From assembly GCA_944548615.1 (NCBI GenBank), contig OX155955.1, forward strand, positions 4,918,517 to 4,982,516: a stretch of 64,000 nucleotides of DNA, given 5' to 3'. Both the position numbers and the translations under genes were made by a program. The notes under the pieces were generated by a model. That model searched no databases, was not told the origin of the DNA, and saw nothing but the letters and a program-made list of their open reading frames with translations. This document shows positions 57,140-64,000 of this stretch, one piece after another. Each line of letters begins with the position of its first letter. Positions within the stretch are counted from its first letter, which is position 1. This DNA is from Micropterix aruncella (taxonomy: Eukaryota > Arthropoda > Insecta > Lepidoptera > Micropterigidae).

Positions 57140-57885
57140 CTGTAAAACCCGCTTATATTGAACCCGCATATGACGAATTCTCGCTTATATCGATCATTTT
57201 TTGCGGTCCCTTGAATTTTCCTATGCTGATAGTACTAATTTTCCCGCATATATCGAACCCGCTTATTTCGAACCAAATTTTCGGTACCGTGGTCCAAATT
57301 TTACCCAGATATATCAAAGATCTTTGAAAAATGTCACAACATTGTGTTTTTTTTATGTGCTGGATAAAAAACAAGGGAAAAGACAATGATTACAGGAAGA
57401 TTCACATTTATAAATGATAAACATGTTTTTATTGAACGTTCAAAAAAAAAGCCTTAGATATCATTAAGTAGGAAAGTACAGTACAATTCACTTGGACACG
57501 ACAGAAATTAAGTAATGTACTCTGATTGAGTAATGTTGGATGGCTGCAGAGATGGTCAGATTCTCTACTTTGTCCAGCATCCTGAATAGCTCGTAAATTT
57601 GCAAGTTCAAAGTGATATGAGTCGCAAACAAGAAATATATCTGAAAATATGTTTGTATTTGATCATATTAATTATTGAAAACGCATTTCAACCGTAATAT
57701 TAGTGTCCTCTATTAAGTGACTGTGAGGCTAGTAGCGGAAAGACATTTTTTTCCAAAATCTTTGATTTTTACTCATTTTCTTGCCTTTACAACCAAAAAT
57801 AGATGTTTCCCGCTTATAACGAATTCCCGCTTATATCGATTTTTTACTCTGACCCCCTAAAATCCGATATAAGCGGGTTTTACTG
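57140..57885. mobile_element. 746-bp pogo-like MITE, TA-flanked
   Basis: The left end CTGTAAAACCCGCTTATATT and, reverse-complemented, the right end CAGTAAAACCCGCTTATATC are inverted. TA is at 57138-57139 and 57886-57887. Sub-terminal TATAACGAATTCCCGCTTAT-type repeats are present on both sides. No transposase. Terminus and TA target fit the pogo branch of Tc1/mariner. Confidence 0.88.
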
Positions 57886-58025
57886 TATTAGTATTATTCG
57901 AAAAAAAAATAAAATAGAAAAGAAAGAAAAATAAATAAAGTAACCCTCAAACCATATTATTTTAATAAATAGCAAAAATATTTTTATTGAGATAATTAAT
58001 AAATATTTGCCACTATATTATATAA

Positions 58026-58248
58026 CTAGCTGCGCCCCGCGGTTTCACCCGCGTGGTGATGGAAAATTGTGATAATGATGATAGAAAACTATATATCTTT
58101 ATAAATTATTGCCTATGTGTTATTCTGATGTGTGAGATATAGTATTGTAAGGTTTTACCAAAATCCATTCAGTAGTTTTTGCGTGAAAGAGTAACAAACA
58201 TCCATACAAACATTCTTACAAACTTTCGCGTTTATAAAAGTAGTAGGA
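58026..58248 (-). mobile_element. Helitron-like element (Lep1-type), copy 3
   Basis: On the minus strand starts TCCTACTACTTTTATAAACG and ends ACCGCGGGGCGCAGCTAG followed by T. Most of it matches 32143-32493, with an internal deletion of about 130 bp. Confidence 0.82.
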
Positions 58249-58259
58249 TACAGAAAGGA

Positions 58260-59400
58260 CAATAGGCAAAAATGTATGGGCGCTGGGCCCACCTCTCTGA
58301 TAACAATAATGTATTTACCATTGGAAAGATCTATTTATCTAGAATATATGATTATTACAATTTACCTTAATTATGAGCCATTTCGGAGTTTTGAAGTTCA
58401 GAATCTTCATAAATATGGCTAATTACACGCAATAAATATGGCCATTACAATACCAATTATTTATTCTAAAAATATATTATTTGCAGTGAAGATTTATAAA
58501 AAATAGTATATTATGATGTACGGTCAATGGGCACACTATGTTGGACAGCTGAACTTAAAATATTACAAACGCCAGTAAACAGAGCAGCAATGAAATCATG
58601 AGACACATTGCAGAGTTCATGCAACATATCCCAATATTTGTCCTCCATATTATACTGCTGACAAACTCTAGTATTCTTAGGAATATATAGTTTGTACTCA
58701 CACAACGTATGCACTATATCGTTTCGGGTATGCTGTGACGATTTTCGTTTAATCAGTTATTAAAATTACAATGCCTGAATGTGTTGTGTCCTAGGGGATA
58801 TCAGGCAATTAACCATATTCAATAGGATATAACTCAGAAACGGCTCATAATTGGGAACAGTCATTCTATCAATAAATATTCTATATAAAGAGATCTTTCC
58901 ATTGGTATATGATTTACAGCTATTGGAAAAGTGGCCCCAAAATGCCCATTTTCTTTTAGGTAATTCATAGAATAAATAAAGTACATACAAAATACAACAC
59001 AATACGACGATGACATCCTAGCGATCGATCTAAACGTGCCGTTTGATGTCGCCAGGTTTATGGCAGCCTGATATTAGGAGGTCTCCACCCGGTCAGGGCT
59101 CGAAGCCAATATTTTGGAAGTTTCTCTAATCCCACGGCGGCACTACATAAATTATCTGAATCGAATTACCGCTACCGGGCCTTCGCTCGTAAATTTCTAA
59201 CGGATATCGGAATCTATTTCGACGCAGGACCCACCCTGCCATAGAATAAAGACTGGAAGCGATGCAGGAAAATATTTACTATATGTTTCTTCCAAAAGTT
59301 AATGGCTTTCGATCAAGAATGTATTTCAGATTCTTAGACATGTGTATACTGTTTTAACATGAACAACTTGTAATAAAAATAAATTAATAGTTTTTAAAAA
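58260..59400. other. Intronic stretch, no gene seen
   Basis: 58500-59000 is open in patches on the minus strand without any recognised motif. The phrase CCACCCGGTCAGGGCTC (59087) resembles short phrases near 7770 and 24260. Confidence 0.45.
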
Positions 59401-59402
59401 AC

Positions 59403-59973
59403 ACTAAAAACACGCTTTTATAAATGCACGTAAAAACCAAAAAAAGGTTTGTTATAACCTTGAAACCTGATCGTGTTGAAAGTCCATTACGTGACCTTTC
59501 TCACAAGTGCAAACACGTCTATCATACGATATTCCATCATGGAATGCCAGTTCCTGTCTTCCGGCTTCATCATCAGACCTTGAAACTTAATCGTGGTCAA
59601 AGTTCATTACAAGACCTTTCTAACAAGTCCAACCACGGTTATGATACGATATTCCATCATGGAATGCCAGTGCCTATCTTCCGGCTTCATCATCAGACCT
59701 TGAAACCTAATTGTGGTCAAAGTTCATTCCAAGACTTTTCTAACAAGTCCAAACACAGCTATGACACGATGTTCCATCATGAAGTTACAGTTCATATCTT
59801 CCGACTCCATCATCAGATCAGTTCGACAGTACCATATTATTGTATTGTCATCAGAACTACATACAGCTGCCAATTTTCATGACGCTACGATCCTTGGAAG
59901 ATGGTTAAATTAGTTACCTTAGATTCCATTACATAGTTAGTTACATACAGGTCGACCTAATAAAAGCGTGTTA
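59403..59973 (+). mobile_element. DNA element W with three 120-bp tandem units
   Basis: The left AAACACGCTTTTATAAATG and the reverse complement of the right AACACGCTTTTATTAGGTCG are inverted termini shared with 16709-17080. The interior has tandem units 59461-59580, 59581-59700 and 59701-59820, each exactly 120 bp (TGAAACCTAATYGTGGTCAA ... GGCTTCATCATCAGACCT). The + frame stays open for 152 codons from 59424 across all units, giving a 40-residue repeat with IFHHGMPVP.FRLHHQT. Element origin and coding status are unknown. Confidence 0.85.
59424..59882 (+). CDS. Open frame of 40-residue tandem repeats (doubtful gene)
   Basis: 152 codons starting MHVKTKKRF. Three 40-residue units each contain HTIFHHGMPVPVFRLHHQT-like text with a following SLQDLSNKSN segment. 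The frame survives because the repeat period is a multiple of three. Cysteine and histidine positions (FHHG, RLHHQ) are conserved between units. It sits wholly inside a non-autonomous element, has no known family, and a shorter version is open in the 16709-17080 copy. It may be a genuine small repeat protein or a by-product of the array. Confidence 0.25.
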   Translation: MHVKTKKRFVITLKPDRVESPLRDLSHKCKHVYHTIFHHGMPVPVFRLHHQTLKLNRGQSSLQDLSNKSNHGYDTIFHHGMPVPIFRLHHQTLKPNCGQSSFQDFSNKSKHSYDTMFHHEVTVHIFRLHHQISSTVPYYCIVIRTTYSCQFS

Positions 59974-60419
59974 ATAAAATAAACCTATATATTAAATTAA
60001 AGACGAAAGATATTTCTGATATTTTTTAAAATAAATATTTCAAATAAAAACATAGCTTTATGTAGGTATAAAGAGAAATAATAATTTTTAAATACACTTT
60101 TAAATAAAATAGAATAATGTAGTGACGAAATATTATAATGTTATCCCCATATGTATGTATTTGTATTATTTTTTCATTTTTATTATTGTTGTTTTATTAT
60201 TATTTTGATAATATTCTGGTCTATTCTTGAAGATTTAAATATTGATTTTGTTTTTGTAGGTATATTTTGACTATAATTATAATTTTTAAAATCCTTATTA
60301 TATTTTGAATTTTTTGCAGTTGATTGATATTTTTTAGTTTCGAATTTTATGTAAGTAATTGGGGTGATTTTATTACAATTAAGTACGATAATGTTTAATA
60401 GATATATCAAGATGATAAT
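59974..60419. other. A+T-rich stretch, no gene seen
   Basis: Mostly A and T, with no recognised element. Confidence 0.6.
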
Positions 60420-60540
60420 TATTAAAAGAAATCGCCTACCTTAGAACAAGCGGCAGCCTAGTTAGATTTGACTGTTGTAAATTATAGCTATCGTAAATTT
60501 TAAAAGCAATAAATTAATTTGAAATTTGAAATGGGATATT
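60420..60540 (+). repeat. CR1-like LINE 3'UTR/tail remnant
   Basis: CCTTAGAACAAGCGGCAGCC..TAGTTAGATTTGACTG with a TAAATTAATTTGAAATTTGAA end resembles 2170-2295 and the intact LINE 3'UTR. Confidence 0.62.
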
Positions 60541-60819
60541 AAAATGTCAGTTAAATCAAGATGGCAGATATGAACCTTCAAAGCAGCAGCTTTAACAAAG
60601 ACCAACCGATCAAAGATACACATTGAGGAAAATAAAATGCTTTGTAAATAAACGACTTCTTATTGACAGTTGTTTGTATTTTGTATTTGAATTACATATC
60701 TCCTAGGGGGCGAAGGTGGATGTTGACTTGTAGTCAACCACTATTGAAATTACCATTAGGCTACCTGATCTTGAATTCAGAGCCGGGCAAAAGATGCCTT
60801 TAGTTCGCGATAGATTCAA

Positions 60820-61080
60820 ACTGCATCACCGCTGAATATACGGCAAGTAGAGGTTTCGCGCTAGCGACTTCGGACCCGTGACCAGTCGGGAGGTTGGGGG
60901 TATCCTGATGTTTAATTCCAGACGGAGATATCCTTCCAAAACTTGTAGACAGGGGGCGAGGCTGCCCGCTGGGTTCCTTACCCGATGCCTTGCCGTAAGG
61001 CGTTGGTCTCTGTCGGACTCGTAGCTTTGCTGGGCGGTAGGTTTGTATTCGTACCGTACCAAAGTCTTCTACGCTTATCC
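60820..61080 (+). repeat. GC-rich family Z, A-part
   Basis: GCATCACCGCTGAATATACG, GCGCTAGCGACTTCGGACCC, GACGGAGATATCC and CGTAAGGCGTTGGTCTCTG follow the same order as 55190-55460. Confidence 0.65.
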
Positions 61081-62139
61081 CACGGCTGAAAAAACGATCT
61101 AATATCGTTATACCGGCATGGGGTGACGAGTTTGCCCGTTGTAGTTAACAACGCCCAACTGTTCTACTGTGTACGCTCTATTTTATTAATTTCACTAATA
61201 TTCCAAAATAATGCATTCATTCGTCGAAAATTAAAATGTTAGTTAAAATAGATAGGAACCTAAAACTTTAAAACTTAGAAGACCATGAAATCTGTCAGAT
61301 AGGATAATCTAGATTGGATAAATCTTTTAGGATCAGCGATAGATCGAGTGTACTAAACTTGCCTATAAACGAAAATCACAAAAATGATTCGTGTCGCTTC
61401 TTAACTGAATTAGTTGCTAATCTGTGTTTCTATGCCCGAACTTTCAATATTTGATGGTCAATTAGCCGGACTGCGGTAAGTAATCCAGATAATATTATTA
61501 AGACGCCAGGTAGCCTCAGAATTATATAATTATTTGAATATGCATGATTAAAATCAGAGTTATAATACGTTGTTTTATAATTGTTGAATTAAGTCAAAAT
61601 ATACGAATAGAAGTTGTTGCCAAATTAATTAAATGGCCTAGAAAAGATCAAAGATCAAGATATCTGTAAAAAAAAATCTCCGTTGTTTTCCTATCAATTT
61701 GTTTCATGAATTCTATGAAGCCTTAATTAGATATCAAAATCTCGTGTTTCCGACGTAATGTCGAAGCTGTGTCGAAATGAAATGAAATTGAATATCTCTT
61801 AAGAGGGCGATTTCTGAGGCCCAATTGAATTTCTGCCATTTTTACTGAAAACTTCGTTTAAACCGAAATATTCATTATAAAAAACTTGAAACCTTAAACT
61901 ACTAAAGAGTGGCATTATGATTATAATAGTCATTATGTAAAAAAAATGCAATCTAAAAATGACCAAGTTGTTTAATTAACGGAGTGAATGGAAATCCAAC
62001 ATTTAGCCAAGATATAAGAGTTTCTGCAATACTTAATAATTCAATGAGATCGAAGAATAGAGAGCCATATTTTAAAGACATAATAATATGAAGTGTTACG
62101 AGAGAAAGCGATCAATGACATTTTTTTGTGAAAATGAGA
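61081..62139. other. Intronic stretch, no gene seen
   Basis: No coding or repeat assignment was possible. Confidence 0.5.
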
Positions 62140-62345
62140 TATTAATGCCATCTTGTTCCCAAACGAATCGAAGCATGAAACGATTTTCGAAAGAAAGATC
62201 GTAGTCTGCCCTTTAATGAAGAGAGAAGAAACGTGTGACGAAAAAGAATGTTCAAGATCCATGCGGTGCTGGCGGACCTTAATCATTCTTTCCCGTCAGG
62301 TCCAGAGGTGGAGTACCTGGATGACCCTCCAGTTGAGGCTGAGAA
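62140..62345 (-). repeat. Dispersed repeat family X, copy 3
   Basis: The reverse complement carries ACTGGAGGGTCATCCAGG, CTCTGGACCTGACGG, GACTACGATCTTTCTTTCG and AAATCGTTTCATGCTTCGAT in the order of 7225-7440. Confidence 0.7.
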
Positions 62346-63399
62346 GGTACTGTGATGGGAATTACTGTATAAGGCCAATGACGTTTTCGCTTTTTCCTGA
62401 GGTACAATTTTAGTACAGTTTCACGTATAACTCGTAAAATGTGTGGATGATGCCTTTGACTTCGATTAATTATTTTTCATTAAACTTCTACACTTTTGTC
62501 AAATGTTTTACTCCCCTTCCACTCCGTTCACACGTTCATCGCCAAACTGAAAATTTGAATTTCGTATGGTGGCCAAAGTTATTTATCCCGCATAGCAACT
62601 CGTTAGCGACACAAACGGACGACCACCCGTTATCGCGTGAACGGCCGTTTTGTGAGGCATCACAGCACGCGATATCGCGTGAACGTCAATATATGTATTA
62701 ATCAATACTCGCGTTTTTTATTGTGAATATAATAGTTTTTTTTGACATACCTGATTAGGAAGCCACTATTCATCAATATGTTTTTTTTTATTTAGAAATA
62801 TTATTTCCTGCATAAACAAAGTTTTTAATAAAAATAACAAATCTTTTGGGGCCGCAAAAATCGTCAACTTAACATGGGACGAACTTAAGATCTCACCAAG
62901 AACTTAGTGCCACAAATAATTTCTTTTCTGGGGTAATTATTGATGTGATAAAAACGTGAATTCTAATGAACATGTTGCCTAAAAAACTTTCTCTTGAAAG
63001 TCAGCCACTAAGCAAAATTAGATCTAAAAGGAAGAACATTCAGTTAACGGTATCAACCCAAAACCCGCTTTCGATTTCTCGTGTTGTTGTCTCTCTCCTT
63101 CAACCCCACGAAATAATTTGACAAATGCACGCCGCATTTGAGCGCGATAATGCCTCATATATCGCGCTGAAATTACGACCCAAAACACTTGTAATTACTC
63201 AGGCGCCGGCACTGGGCGGGCCCGGGCTTACACCTTAGAGCGCGGGAGCCCGTTGCAGTTTAAACTACGTCATCGGATACACTTGAGAGTTCTAAACTAT
63301 ATTATTAATATAGTACGGGCGAACGACCGAAAAGTTACAACGATATTAAATCATTCTTTCAAACTTAGGATGAACGCATACCTAGGGACAACAAAGTCC
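62346..63399. other. Intronic stretch, no gene seen
   Basis: A short direct repeat TATCGCGTGAACG occurs twice (62631 and 62672). 63100-63300 is GC-rich. No gene is supported. Confidence 0.5.
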
Positions 63400-64000
63400 A
63401 CCTTTTAACGCCCGTGAGAGTCCAACGCCTTTCGGCGAGGCACTGGAAAGTGAAAACAATGGGCCGAACTCGCGCCCTCACTACTAGATTTTGGCGGAGT
63501 TCTCCGTCCTCCAGTCTGGTCACGAATTCGAGGTCGCTTGCGCAGCCATTACCTAACGTAAGCGGTAATTCGGTTTAAATATATCGCGGACCGATTCGCC
63601 TTATTCCCGCTATGGTCACTCGGGATCGAGAGGTCAAAGGATCGTTAAGCATAGATGACGTCCGGTTGACAACTACCCCCACTGTCATGGAAACATACAT
63701 CCCCGGACTCCTCTGGTTATTCGCCGGATGGACAGCGGTTTGGGGAGTTAATGGGCCCTTGCTGATTTGGCCACGAAGACCCATTTGATCAGAGTTGGTC
63801 ACACTCACGGCTCAACACCCATCCGGCGGCCTCCACGCATGAAGTGCGAGCCCGGGTAGGACTCTGGCCTTTGGGCTAATTTCCCCTAGGAGTCAATCTT
63901 CTTGCGCTCCTGGCCGGTCTGCCAATCGATTGTACATTCTGACTAACAGTCGGGGGGGTCTGGAAGCAGTACCGTTTCCTATAGAGCGGGGGTGGTTGCT
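63400..64000 (-). repeat. GC-rich family Z, longest copy (B then A)
   Basis: On the minus strand the B-part (GACTCCTAGGGG, CCAGAGTCCTACCCGGGCTC, frame beginning MSVTNSDQMGLRGQISKGPL) is followed by the A-part (CGAATTACCGCTTACGTTAG, GACCAGACTGGAGGACGG, GTGAGGGCGCGAG, AAAGGCGTTGGACTCTCACG). This shows that B and A belong to one element. It runs off the window, and no transposase or RT motif was recognised. Confidence 0.65.

Larger units (their letters stand above)
45464..64000 (+). other. kuz: kuz intron 3 (at least 18.5 kb)
   Basis: Opens with GTAAGT at 45464. No acceptor with kuz coding sequence was found up to the end. It is filled by the elements listed below. Confidence 0.8.

Overview
This is a eukaryotic window, almost certainly insect and most likely lepidopteran. 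The evidence is an A+T-rich background, short exons with GT-AG splice sites, and a repeat set typical of moth genomes: short Helitron-like elements ending in CTAG, tRNA-headed SINEs, Penelope-like, CR1-like and RTE-like LINE pieces, and Tc1/mariner, hAT and TTAA-flanked DNA elements. No bacterial operons, CRISPR arrays or rRNA genes were seen.

The one host gene I can identify is on the + strand: the insect ADAM10 metalloprotease gene kuzbanian (kuz). Three consecutive internal exons are visible at 8660-8862, 10092-10158 and 45269-45463. They join in frame (phase 0, then phase 1) and encode about 155 residues of the prodomain. The introns are 1.2 kb, 35.1 kb and at least 18.5 kb. The signal-peptide exon lies upstream of what I could recognise. 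The metalloprotease, disintegrin and transmembrane exons lie beyond the right edge.

Left flank (1-8659): a 5'-truncated Penelope-like element ending at a large (TA)n/(CGTG)n microsatellite; LINE debris; a GC-rich island with a CRE-like palindrome (2570-3200); an apparently intact DD41D mariner-type transposon (4020-5316); a SINE; and a 720-bp TTAA-flanked MITE ending 90 bp before the first kuz exon.

Intron 2 (10159-45268) holds most of the repeats: GC-rich dispersed repeats with short perfect palindromes at their edges, foldback MITEs, minisatellites, a broken Tc1 transposase directly abutting a second 720-bp MITE, an hAT-like element with a LINE piece and a Helitron inside it, a possible two-exon mini-gene at 39138-39388, and a perfect 75-bp inverted repeat at the 5' end of a truncated LINE (43033-43188).

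Intron 3 (45464-64000) contains an intact 992-codon endonuclease/reverse transcriptase LINE ORF antisense to kuz (49429-52407), LINE 3' ends, a pogo-like MITE, a Helitron-like copy, and a DNA element carrying three 120-bp (40-codon) tandem repeats. Two elements look coding-competent (the DD41D mariner and the CR1-like LINE). The rest are non-autonomous or decayed. I did not find a convincing new multi-gene system. The most unusual items are the large fresh palindrome, the in-frame 40-residue repeat array, the paired 720-bp MITEs and the mini-gene-like promoter/splice arrangement.
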